In this document: positions 12,560 to 22,935 of the stretch, in pieces
Numbering within the stretch: the stretch's first letter is position 1
Layout: each line of letters opens with the position of its first letter
Assembly (NCBI GenBank): GCA_027924585.1
Contig: BSBM01000307.1
Location: 17,159,501 to 17,223,500, forward strand
Direction: 5' to 3'
DNA length: 64,000 nucleotides
DNA from: Larix kaempferi
Lineage: Eukaryota > Streptophyta > Pinopsida > Pinales > Pinaceae
Translations under genes and position numbers: made by a program
The notes under the pieces: model-generated
Databases searched by the model: none
What the model was told of the DNA's origin: nothing
Seen by the model: the letters and a program-made list of their open reading frames with translations, nothing else

Positions 12560-13060
12560 CTTGCTACAAATAATGCACTAGGTCCCTATACCAAGATTCG
12601 GGAGTGGTGAAAATGGGACATACCTCAATCATATTCAGTTCAGCTTCATTCTCCCAGTCCAGCTCTTCATCAACTGGATTTTCAGTGAGTAGTTTACACA
12701 AACCTTGGCCTTTTATAATGGTGGCCGGTTTGAATTCCAAATCATATTCTTGAAGAGCAGTGACCCAATTTCCTCTCCTTTCACCCAATTCCTTTCGTAC
12801 AAACATAGATCTAACAGCGGGGTTAGGTACTATGACTTTAGTTCTGTTCTTCAGGATATACGGCCTGAACTGATTTACTGCTTTGAATACTGCATATGCT
12901 TGCTTGTCCATGGAGGGGTAGTTTAGTTCAACACCCTGGAAACTAGTGCTCATGAAGGATATTGGATACTCGTCTCCTTATTCCCCCTTCTGAGTGAGCA
13001 CGACTACGAGAGAGTTATCTGAAGCGAAAGTGTACAAATGAAATCCTTTTCAAAATCTGG
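12560..13060 (-). pseudogene. RNase H (retroviral-type) of the Ty3 element
   Basis: The minus-strand frame contains FHLYTFASDNSLVVVLTQKG, FMSTSFQGVELNYPSMDKQA and the alpha-helical stretch AVFKAVNQFRPYILKNRTKV, all standard for the Ty3 RNase H that directly follows RT. It would degrade the RNA strand during reverse transcription. The upstream join to RT (around 13060-13160) is frameshifted. Confidence 0.85.
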
Positions 13061-13159
13061 ACTTCTCAAAGAAGGTGCATTAGCCATGGCAGTTTTAATG
13101 TCTTTAAATGCAGTCTTCTCTATATCAGTCCTCTTGAATTGCACACTTTGCTTTACCAT

Positions 13160-14030
13160 TTGCTGCAAAGTTTATTGTGCCCATAAAAGTTTGCATAGCC
13201 TTCTTGTTATGGGGCATGGGAATCTTGCTTATAGCTTGCACTCTCTCTTGATCTATTGAGATCCCCATTTTTGAGATGATATGACCTAGAATCTTACCTT
13301 CAAGGACAACGAAAACACTCTTCTTGGGATTTAGAGATATACCATATTTTCTGCAGCGATAAAAAATCTATTTTAAATGGAAAACATGGTCTTCTCTTTT
13401 CTTTGAAAATATCGTCACATCATCTAAATAAATTACCACACAGTGGCCAACCAATCCTCGAAAATCAATGTCCATGGCTCTCTGAAATGTAGGTCCTGCG
13501 TTTATCAAGCCAAATGGCATTTTGCGATATGCAAAGGTTCCCAACTTTGTACGAAAAGTGGTTTTGAGTTGGTCCTCTTCTGCTACTAGTACTTGATTAT
13601 ATCCGGAGAAACCGTCTAGTAGGGAAAAAAGTTCTGATCCTGAAACCATCTGTAAAATTTGCTCCATCGGAGGCACAGGGTAGTTGTCTTTATCAGAAGC
13701 TTTGTTAAAGTTTTGAAAATCCACACACAGTCTTATCTCCCATGACTTCTTTGGAACGGGGACTAGATTAGCAACCCATTCGGAGTGTCATACCTTAAAA
13801 ATGATCTTAACATCCAAAAACTTCTTCAATTCTTTCTGAATTAATGGTTCAAGAGTCGGGTGCATTCTTCTCAATTGCTGCTGAAAAGGCAAAACCCTTG
13901 GCTTCATTGGTATTATGTGTTGTATAATGCGAGTATCATATGTTTTCAGATCTTTATAAGTCCACGCGAAAACATCTTTATATTGCTGAAACAGTTTGAT
14001 GAACTTATCTCTCTCGCCTGGCGAGCAACA
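13160..14030 (-). pseudogene. Reverse transcriptase of the Ty3 element
   Basis: It begins in the long frame ending at 13788 (PFQQQLRRMHPTLEPLIQKE) and continues after a break with VDFQNFNKASDKDNYPVPPM, LLDGFSGYNQ, FAYRKMPFGLINAGPTFQRA and the catalytic VIYLDDVTIFSKK near 13415-13440, then LNPKKSVFVVLEGKILGHII. The YLDD box is intact, but stops lie at 13788 and 13368. Confidence 0.92.
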
Positions 14031-14384
14031 TTTACCAAGATTGACAAATTTTGGCTCAGCTTCAGTACCCAGGTTTACTAATTCATGCTGCATGGAGGAG
14101 TTGTTAGTTTTGACATTCGTTGGCCTCTTGAATTTACTTTGAAGATCAAACAATCCTTCAAGAGTCCTCACTCCTTTTGGCATGCAGTTTCCTTTGACTG
14201 CATCTTTATTCTGCAAATCCGAATCGTGCTTCTCTTGATCGATTATAGCTTCTTGAAAAGCATCTTCAATAGTTAAGAAACTGATAATCCGATCATCATC
14301 ATCAAATAATCTGAGATTTGTAATATTATTAGGTACAGATGGCCTGAAAATTAATTCAATAGAGCATTTGTTATTAGTAGGCAC

Positions 14385-14765
14385 TAATCTGGAAGCAGAA
14401 GTAGCTAACAAATCAGTTGCAACATTCTGTAATCTAGGAATATGATTGATATTGAACGCATCAAAATGTGAAATCAAATTCCAAAATTCAGATTGATAAC
14501 CTTTTAAATGTGGTGAAAGACAGTGAATTGTATCTCTTACCTGTCTGACAACTATCTCTGAGTCACCAAATACTTTTAAGTATTTAACATTCAAACTAAT
14601 AGTCTTCTTCAATCCCTGCACTAGAGCTTCATACTCAGCTGTATTGTTTGTGCATTCAAACTCTAGTCTACACGATAAAAAATGTTTATTCGATTCAGGG
14701 TCAATCAAAACACAACCAGCTCCGGATCCTTCTTGGGTTTTAGAACCGTCGAAGTACAAAACCCA
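14385..14765 (-). pseudogene. Additional RNase H between protease and RT
   Basis: Inside an uninterrupted 408-codon frame (15014-13788). The D-E-D-D set is visible: D89 in VLYFDGSKTQEGSGAG, E128 in NNTAEYEALVQGL, D151 in VFGDSEIVVRQV and D201 in NVATDLLA. This is the archaeal/plant-type RNase H fold (as in RVT_3-type domains) found as a second RNase H in Tat-clade Ty3 elements. Here it sits upstream of RT, while an ordinary RNase H follows RT. All four catalytic positions are intact, unlike much of the element. Confidence 0.85.
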
Positions 14766-15077
14766 AAATATGTTTTCTGTTTTAATTAAGTTATTCTGAC
14801 TATCATCTAAGTCAGTGACTAATCCTACTATGTTAGAATCAAAATCATCAGTCCGAGAAAAATGAAGGAGATTGGACTTCTCATCTGATTCATGGCTAAC
14901 ATCCGTTGATTGATAATTCCCAGGTTTGATCTCTAAAAAATAATTTCCCAACACTGAAGATGAAAAAGTTACAGCCTCATTCTTTTCTTCCAACTGAATT
15001 ACATTTTGTTTCATGTGGGGCTCTCTTAGTATTTTAATCTGATTTTTTTTGTTCTAGTATGGGAGCCACAAGTGAGA

Positions 15078-15700
15078 CTAGTCGGTTTCAAAATAACCGT
15101 TCAGTTTCGTAGACCAGTGCCTGCTCAATATTAAACCATAAGCCTCCGGTATATCTACCTCCATAATATCAATAAATTGACACACTATAGGATCTGCTGA
15201 TAATCTAATAAGCACATCTTTCATTTCTCCAATTACTTTCACAACAGTCCTATCCAGCTGTATGATCTGAGATGGGGATGGTATGGGATGCCCATTATTT
15301 TTTTTACAAATTGATAATGGCATGCCATTCGAAGAAGCCCCATAATCAACCAAACAGTTGTGTAGATTATGATTAAAAATTTCAAAAGTTAACAGGAAAG
15401 GCAAAGTTTGAGATCTATATTTCCCGCCAATGCTAGCTTCATTTATCTCAGGATTATCATCGGTGTGTTCTACTAAAATGCTAGATTGTGGGTCGAAAGC
15501 TTCTAACAGTTTCTTCCTTTGCTGGGGAAGACTACACATTTCAAAGATAGAGATATTTGCTTTCGTCTTCTTGATATATTCAATGATGTTGTATCCCATG
15601 TCATAATCTTTTGAACCTTTTGCATGATTTTCTGTTTTGTTCACTGTAACCTTTGGCTGTTTATTTATTTCTGTGCTTGATTCTCTTATCACCATGGGGT
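15078..15700 (-). pseudogene. Aspartic protease of the Ty3 element
   Basis: The 205-codon frame contains HNCLVDYGASSNGMP, the aspartic protease active-site loop with Y in place of the usual S/T after D, followed by VKVIGEMKDVLIRL and the family C-terminal motif GLILSRHWSTKLNGYF (usually ILGRDW). It would cleave the Gag-Pol polyprotein. A TAG at 15078 separates it from the next frame. Confidence 0.85.
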
Positions 15701-15979
15701 TTACTTTAGGCTGCGGTGGAATGATAGTTATGTGCCTCTTGGGTATTTATTTTGCAACTTTAGGCTTAGGGTAAATTGAACTTGGATCAACAATTGGACC
15801 CTTACTCCGAATAGTAACATTTACGGCTGAAACTTGACTTTCTTCGATGTCTTCTTCCATCAACTTTGTTAAGGGCACCCAATCCCATAACACCATTGTG
15901 GTGTCTGGAGTGGCTTCTTCCTGTTCGAGTGCCTACTCTTCTTGGGGATCTTCTTGGTCTGTTACTTGTGCATCCAACA

Positions 15980-17312
15980 AGTGATTCATAACCAAGCTCA
16001 TCTAATTTATCCACTTCAGACAACTTTTTTCAGAATGTTGCTCTTGGTGAAAGGTGCAGAAATGATCCATGCCCACTTAATTTAAATTTAAGACAACAGA
16101 ATTGTTTACAGGTGGAAGAGGCTGTCCACCTTCTTCCCTTTTTTTGTAGAAAGGTTTGAAGGGTTTCCTTAGAGTGCTGGCTACCTTATCCTTTTCAAGA
16201 TCTACAATTTTATTTGAGAGCTTCTGCATCATCTTGACCACATTTTCTAACTCATTGGATGATTATTCTTTGGGTCTAGTTAGCAACAAAGGTTTCTTGC
16301 TGGTCGATGGTTTTGTTTCCAAATCAAGGGAATGCTTAGAAATACTATCCGCTTCAGCTTCCACCTTCCTATCCACTTCGAAGTTTTCTATCAACGTAAG
16401 TTGCTTCGTTCTTTTGACAAACATAGCTATGGGTGGATCAAGTGTTGTGGTGTAATATTCTACCAATGATTCTTCAACGGATCTCGTCGCAACACTACAA
16501 TTATTCAACAAAGTAGTAAATATTTGATTAAATTCTTGGAACTTTTCTTTCTTTTCCATCCTTAAAGAATACAATTCTTTCATTAGTGTAGCAACTGTTT
16601 TCTGATTTCCATATTTACTTAAGAAACATTTTTCAAATTCTTCCCAATTTGATATTGAATTAGCTTGCAAACTGAAGTACTAGGAAGATACTTTGGGCTC
16701 GAAAGTATAGGGAAAACGTTTGCAGACTACGTCCTCATGCTATACATTGAGAAGATTCAAAGCCAAATAGAAACTCTTAAGGTGATCTTCAACAGAAATA
16801 CCTTTTCCAGGATCGTACTTAGGTAATACATTTTCTGGATTTTTGGGTAGATCGTGGAAAGGTGTAGCTAAATTGAGAGCTCCTCTGGATCTCCACACAG
16901 GTACAACCATATTTCTTGGTGGAGTATGTGGTTCTTCCTGATTCAGAGGAGTCTCAGGTCTAATTTCACTGAGCGGATCTGTGATTTCCTGTAAAGACAA
17001 ATCTAGCAGATCTTCTAAATTCTCAACAAGAACTGAATTCCTAGTGAATTGCGTTTCTCTCCTGGGAGCTCTCCTTCTGGGTAATAAGGGAATTACATTT
17101 AACCCTCCAAGCGTTCGAACATAATAACAGGTATGCCTTCTGAAGTTTTCTACTTCTGCAAAAGGGACAACGTATAATTCTTCTTGATGTTCAACCTCAA
17201 GATTGGGATCTTCTTGAACTTGTGATTCCAGAACTAAATTGTCTAGGATAGCTGTTTCAAGCGGGTCTTCAGGGGAATTTCTTCTAATGAAATGATCTCC
17301 TCTACCAGCCAT
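15980..17312 (-). pseudogene. Gag of the Ty3 element
   Basis: ATG at 17312-17310 (MAGRGDHFIRRN) lies only 33 bases inside the LTR, just past the primer site. The frame is even open backwards into the LTR. The capsid-type region is ANSISNWEEFEKCFLSKYGN through QEFNQIFTTLLNNC. In-frame TAG codons at 16740-16742 and 16680-16682 and TAA at 16263-16265 break it. Near 16050 a knuckle-like CTFHQEQHSEKSC is visible. Gag packages the RNA into particles. Confidence 0.85.
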
Positions 17313-17321
17313 GCATTGGTG

Positions 17322-17339
17322 CCCCTCCTTCTCGAGCCA
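17322..17339 (-). other. Primer binding site of the Ty3 element
   Basis: Minus strand TGGCTCGAGAAGGAGGGG, five bases after the LTR end (GTTTT spacer). It starts with the TGG complementary to a tRNA CCA end. I cannot name the tRNA with confidence. Confidence 0.65.
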
Positions 17340-17940
17340 AAAACTGTTGATGCCTCGAAATTCGCAGCACCAATCAGCAAGGGATTCTCCTTGGTAAGCA
17401 ATCCCAATTAGATCGCTCACCGTTTGGTGTGGGGAATCCGTCCGGTTAACGGCCCGACTACCGTATGTGATTTTAAAGTTGATTTTTCACCAGTCGCGGC
17501 CCGATCCACCATTTTTGTATTTTATATTTAAAGATGATATGCAAGTGGTCTATCTAAATGCATGTAATCAAAACAAATATGATCTAAACTATCTAAGTTA
17601 ATTAATCTATCCCTGTAGGGAGAAAAACTGAAATATTAGTAAATACACTGGAAATACACCCAATAATCTCATAGGTAGTTTTTCAACAACATATATGCAT
17701 TTACAACAGAAAGCAAAAGGTATCAAAGATAGCTTTGACAGAATTAATACATTCCATTACTCATTTAACACAGAATATTTGCACAGGAAATGAAAGCATT
17801 CATAATAGAGAATTAATTTAGAATAGTTAGGAACGATCTCACAACATATGCATGAAAGGTGCATAAATAATCCAGTATACATTCAACATATTCCCAGGCA
17901 AAACACAGTGCTATCTTTTCCCAGGAAAAGTAGGTCCTTC

Positions 17941-17946
17941 TTTATT
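17941..17946 (-). terminator. Poly(A) signal AATAAA in the right LTR
   Basis: AATAAAG on the minus strand about 275 bases after the TGA at 18220, conserved with 5120-5125. Confidence 0.5.
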
Positions 17947-18219
17947 AATGCAGCAAAATAATTCACGTACAGAACAAGTCAATCCTTTCACCTGCCAAAA
18001 GTCCTTTTCTTCTATTCTATTCCTCTATTTATATTCTTTACAAAATTGTCTCTTCTCATACCCTAACCCTAGGGAATCACAAAAGTTTGTCTTCTAGTGC
18101 TCATAAAAAACAAAATTAGTTCCCAGCTATTTTTGATATCTATACAATAAAACAATTTCCAGCTGGATTTTTCAATTTAGAATACATTTTTCCCATGAGA
18201 GATTATTACAAATTCGAAT

Positions 18220-21200
18220 TCATGTGGGCCCATCAAAATGAGAGAAATACTTTTCCCAAGCATTAGCTTCTTCTGCAATGACAGTCAGATTGCGAGGTTC
18301 CAAAACTTGCAAGGAGACTTCATGGTATGATAATTGAGTCTCAATGTAAGCTCTCCCTTCTTCTGCTGATGTACAAATGTCTTCTAAGAAAAAAGCATGT
18401 ACGGATGCCTGTCCTACCAAATGATGCACGTCCTCCTCAGTGAGGATATCCAATTTTCTGATGTACTCTAATTCCCCTTATAGTCCACTCTGTAGCTCTG
18501 CCATACGCAGATCCTCTAGAGGCAATTCATCTATTGGCGGGAGCGGAGAAAGATGGCATTTCTCATGAACTTGCTGGATCTTCTTATAAAAATTTAAACA
18601 TGTATGTGAATTCCTTAGAATGTCATTACTCAGCTTTATGGAAGCCTTCCTACAAAATTCTAACAGTTGCATCCCTGATTTCAAATATGCTGCTGTCTTA
18701 GGGCGCAGTTGTTCAGCGTATTCAGCGCCTGTCTCTCTCCAGACCATTTGGGATTTAACTTTCTCTGCTACCTTGAGCTGCCTTTTCCTAACCACTTGCG
18801 ATTCTCCAGATATCTCATCCATTCGTGCCATCATCAGCTTCATCTTGTACATCTTTTATGTAAGAGTCATCTGAGAATTATACATTTGCTCTTGGATTTT
18901 ACAGGCTTGATCACAGAATGAAGATATATCTAGCTTTCTACTGTCCGCTCCTTCCAGCCGTTCTGTTAAAGATCTCTTTTCCTTTTCTAGCTCTTCAACC
19001 TTGACTTTTAGCTCTTGGATTTGTAGGTTGGAAACCGCTTTGTTTGATTCTAACTGAATATTTTGAGCTTCGATATCATTCTTCTCTCCTTCCAATATCA
19101 TTAACTGAATCGCTAAGGCTTCTTTCTCCTCATCCAGCTTATGGAAATCCTCCGCTATCTTCTCCTTTTCAGATAGGAGATCGCTGTGTTTCCTCTTCAA
19201 CTCTCTACCTTGATTCACTTCACTCTGCAAGTTGTCTTTCACTTTGAAGAGATTTTCATTGTATTTTCTTACTTCTTCTAACAACAGGTCTACTTTATCC
19301 ACACTTGCTTGAGCCGAAGGCACACTGCATGCTGTCGTGAAATGAGGGTCGCTGTTAGTTCTCTGAAAAATCGGGACTTGTGTTATTCTGATTTCATTTC
19401 AGTCGTCTTGAGTTTTCATCCTCTTTTTCGATCTACTTATGATAGCTTTCTTCCTTGAATCGAAAAAGACAGAATTCAGCTTTAACACTTGGCTTTGCTT
19501 TGAGGGAGTGTATGGGGTGAGAGCGAGCATTTGAATTGAGACATGTCCTTCTATGGTTGAACTTGTCGGATTTGTCATTGATACATCTAAGTCCATACCT
19601 TGCGCGCCTGGGGTCTCCTGCTCCACAGCTTCCTTGGACTTTCCTGCTTCCTCTTTTATCTCTTGCATTCTTTCTGCCTCTTCTCTTCAGATTTTTTCAA
19701 TTTCTTCTTTCCTAAGTCTCTCAGCTTCCACTCTCTGGAGTCTCTCTGCTTCTTCTTTTTATTCTTGGGGCTTAACCGCTTGCTCCCTTTCTGCTTGCTC
19801 CTTTTCTGCTTGGACATTTTTCGCCTACTCCTTTTCAATCCTGCTAGCTTCATCCTCTAACCTCTTCTTCTCGGCCTCTGCTACCTACATAGCTAATGTT
19901 CCTCGACGTTGGATTTCTGCCTCATTCGTCTTGCTAGTGTCATTATTAGAACTAGAGCCTGCTCTGCTTTTGGGGCGGTAGCGTTTATCCAGTTCAGTCA
20001 TATTCATATTCTTTACACTCAGATAGAACTCCTCATCCTTCCAAAAAAGGTGTGCATATTCGAAGCTGATCCTGTAGGTAGAGTAGTGGGAAACGACCTT
20101 TCCATTAGGATCATGCCTTCTGAAGCTCTTTGTTCCAAAATGAAAAGCTTCTAAATCTTGGACAAAGCTTTCACCCTCTCTCGCCTTTGCTAGCTTATAT
20201 GCCCCGATTGTAAATGGCCATGGTGGATAGACTGATTTCTTCTTATCTGCAAGAAATTTCCCAACCCCATCTGCATAAACCTGCCTGACACCCTCCTTGT
20301 GCACAACAAAGTCTGTGGCATATTGAGGTAATAGGGAAGGAGGCTTGGTCCCACCATACATTCTGATGTACATGCCTTCCATGGAAAAATAAAAATCTCC
20401 ATGTGCTTGAATAACTGACATGGCATTTTTGGACATGCAACTTGGTTCTTCTTTAAAAATTAGCTTGTACAAAGGCATGAGGAATCCCTCACATATCCTT
20501 TTATAGTGGCTTACATATCTATGAGCCCAGAGCATTTGATAGGTTACATGGAGGGGAGGCCCTGTGGGATTCCAGACGCATCCCAAAGCGGGGAAAGTAT
20601 TCCTCAGAAGAATACATTCTAGGAGGTAAGAGGACATGGAGAAATCAACTTTCTTATGAGTCAAACCTCCTTGGGCTGCAGCAATATGTGAAGACATGCT
20701 ATTGAAAATGATCTCAGCCCAATTGAAAAGTGTGCCATACGTGGAAATATGGTACATTACCGGTACCCAACTAAGTTTGTTGGTGTTCCCGTTTTCCAGT
20801 CCAAAGATCCGGCTCAGCATCAAAGCCATTAGCCGATAGGGGTTTTTTAGGTGCTGAGTTTCATATTCTGCACTGAGTCTTGTCCTCATTTGTTTCTCAG
20901 GGAGTGTCATATTCTTTGCACATTCAAAGTGGTATATCTTGATCCCATTGACCCACTCATCATTCATCATAACATCGGGAGGAGGAAACCTGTATGCTGC
21001 GGTTATTTGGTCTAGCTGAAAAGATGCAAGTCCTTCGTTGTTGATGTCTAAGACAATCCTGGATGTTGCGTTGGTCTGGGGAAGAATCCATCCTATGACT
21101 TCCGACCATGGAAATAGCATGTGAACTCCGGGGAGGCTCCCGTCACGGCCTTGGTGTCTACAAACATTGTCTCGAGAGCAATATCTAGTAGGATTTCCAC

Positions 21201-22039
21201 GTCCGAGTCGGATTCAACCAACCTGGATTTTTTTTTGGCGGAACGCCTATGCATATAATTCCTATTCGAACACATGAAGAGTAAATGAGGAAACCAAATT
21301 GACACACTACTATTCTAAAAAAACAAGGCTTAAACAAATATGTAAGTGCCCTAAACAATCAATTTTCTTGCCTCTCAAGATGCAAACAACTAAAACCACA
21401 ACTGAAAAAAATCTATGTAAACCAAAACAGTTCAGGCCCGACCAACTAAAGCTTTCAAATAAACCACTAATACAGAGAAGAAACGTAGTGAAGTAAATTC
21501 AACAAGAAATAGAACTCCTTGGTGTGTGCGTGAATGTGAGAGGGAACTAATTTCAGTCTGCTCCCTCCGCACCAAAGATGACCATGCGAAAACCAATCCC
21601 CTGGCTTAAGGGCCGATAAGACTGGTGCGAAACAAAAACCCGGGTTATGGCGAAGCAGGGATACACAAAAACACTCGGCGGTAGGGTAACTTCAAAACGA
21701 CAGTGTGTTAAAACTCGAGGATCTAGCGGCCGGGAGAAAAGTGAAAAAAACAGCCTTGCAAGGGAAATCATGGATGAAACGGAGTTCAGCTGGCCAAACG
21801 CCAAGGAAAATGGTTGGTGCTGGAGAGGCTGTGGGTGATTGGGTCTAAACTTGTAAGAGTGAGAAAATCGGGCGTAGGATAAGTAGAACCACTGAAAACA
21901 CATAGCCCCTAAACCTTGACAACCTTGGTAAACCGCAGAACGACCAACGATGACGACAAAAACTGACAAAATCAAATTTTTGGAGAACCTACCTAGCTGC
22001 AGTGGAGTGGCTCGGCGAGAAAGTGACCCTGGCAACCAT
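18220..22039 (-). pseudogene. LTR-borne spliced gene, right copy (unknown function)
   Basis: Exon 1 encodes MVARVTFSPSHSTAAR from ATG 22039 to the donor at 21992. Exon 2 (21261-18220) continues in frame and ends DGPT-TGA. A 118-bp deletion near 21116 shifts the frame; with it restored the protein would be about 1,060-1,070 residues. The frame 21120-19885 is open for 411 codons and covers a globular head (SWVPVMYHISTYGTLFNWAE, GGTKPPSLLPQYATDFVVHK). Then come an E/K-rich helix, a linker, a heptad coiled coil around 19000-19300 (VKVEELEKEKRSL) and a C-terminal helical domain. Stops include 19885, 19399, about 18856 and about 18478. The head's general layout recalls N-terminal domains of other plant retroelement ORFs (weak). 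It is not gag, pol or an envelope: no signal peptide or membrane span is visible. Confidence 0.7.
21262..21992 (-). other. Predicted leader intron, right LTR
   Basis: Donor CTAG/GTAGGT at 21992 is identical in both LTRs. The acceptor side reads TTCGAATAG here, where the left copy reads TTCTGACAG. An open frame at 22035-21553 crosses the intron but is not kept in the other LTR. Confidence 0.55.
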
Positions 22040-22138
22040 GCTTACTCGGCGAAAAACAACTGGTCGAAGCTCTTAAACAGAAAACTCTGGCTCCTCCATT
22101 TATCAAACAAATAATAAAAAAAGGTTTGAATCCTGTTT

Positions 22139-22146
22139 CTTATATA
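22139..22146 (-). promoter_or_regulatory. TATA box, right LTR
   Basis: CTATATAAG on the minus strand, about 100 bases upstream of the leader ATG; conserved with 9440-9447. It is the best candidate for the element's start-site signal. Confidence 0.6.
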
Positions 22147-22930
22147 GAGAGGTGGGCCTTAAATTCCAAGGAGCCGGGTAGGTGGGCCTTTAATTCCCAC
22201 ATTGGTGAGTGTGTGCTACGACAGCATAATTTTGAAACTAAGGCACGCTGGTTGTATTGATGACTTCACCCTATCTTATGCGAAGCCGTCGGCCCGATTG
22301 TCCGGGCCGCGGTGACCAAGTAGGCGCAAAGGGGATTTAAAATGGTGAAATGGAGGGGGAACAAAGTCCAAAACGTAGCGACCTGACGGCGGGACGCCTA
22401 GCGACGAGGGCTTGATCGTTGTTGGATTGTCGGTGATCTTGCCGTAGCTCGTGCGAAATGGTTGGCAACAAATCGTTGGGAAGCTGCGATGGGCGAGCGA
22501 GATATACACGATCGACGATGGGTGAGTAACTTCGTGGAATAGTCGGTGAACGATGACGAAAAAAGGGCAAAAAAATCGGCACGAGATAAGCAAATCAAAT
22601 CGAAAGAGTGAGCAACAGTTAAACAAAAACCCCGCGAGACAGTCGGCGTGATTTAAACAAAACGATGCGAACCAGGTCGGTGGGAAAGAGCGAAAAATCG
22701 CGGTGACAAATAAACAAAAGGATGCGACAAGGTCGGCATGAGATAAACAAAAACGCGCGACCAACCAAAAGCAAAAAAGTTAAGTAAAAAAGAAATTTCT
22801 TTCAAGGTTTTTTCTAAGAAAGGTTGAAAGCAAAAGATAGACTTTCAAAAGACTTCAAACTTTTGAGAAAAAATAAAGGAGGGGCCTATAATTTTCTGAA
22901 AATTATGGGGATTAGGTTGCAGGAGCAACA

Positions 22931-22935
22931 CATAG
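22931..22935. other. Target-site duplication CATAG (right)
   Basis: An exact copy of 4520-4524 immediately after the LTR end AGCAACA. Confidence 0.95.

Larger units (their letters stand above)
4525..22930 (-). mobile_element. 18.4-kb Ty3/gypsy element with giant gene-bearing LTRs
   Basis: Two direct repeats, 4525-10239 (5,715 bp) and 17345-22930 (5,586 bp), begin TGTTG and end CAACA and are flanked by CATAG. The 7,105-bp interior encodes, on the minus strand, gag, protease, RNase H, RT, a second RNase H and integrase. The element is therefore oriented right to left: 5' LTR at 17345-22930, 3' LTR at 4525-10239. Two RNase H domains place it near the Tat-type Ty3 clade (inference). In a hand-compared stretch of about 140 bases near the inner LTR ends I count six substitutions and one indel, so it is not a recent insertion. 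Frames in both LTRs and the interior are broken. Confidence 0.95.
17345..22930 (-). repeat. 5' LTR of the 18.4-kb Ty3 element
   Basis: TGTTGATGCC at the left end and AGGAGCAACA at the right end. On the minus strand: U3 from 22930 to about 22115, TATA box, leader exon, intron, a very long coding exon, a poly(A) signal and about 600 bp to the LTR end. If transcription starts below the TATA box and ends after the poly(A) signal, the R region would exceed 4 kb, far beyond the usual size. Confidence 0.95.

Noticed and set aside
16263-16742. Stop-codon readthrough (recoding) in gag
   Set aside because: Two TAG and one TAA occur at scattered positions together with damage elsewhere; plain decay explains them better than programmed readthrough.
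21553-22035. 160-codon minus-strand frame in the LTR leader
   Set aside because: It runs across the predicted intron and is broken in the other LTR, whereas the splice sites are kept.
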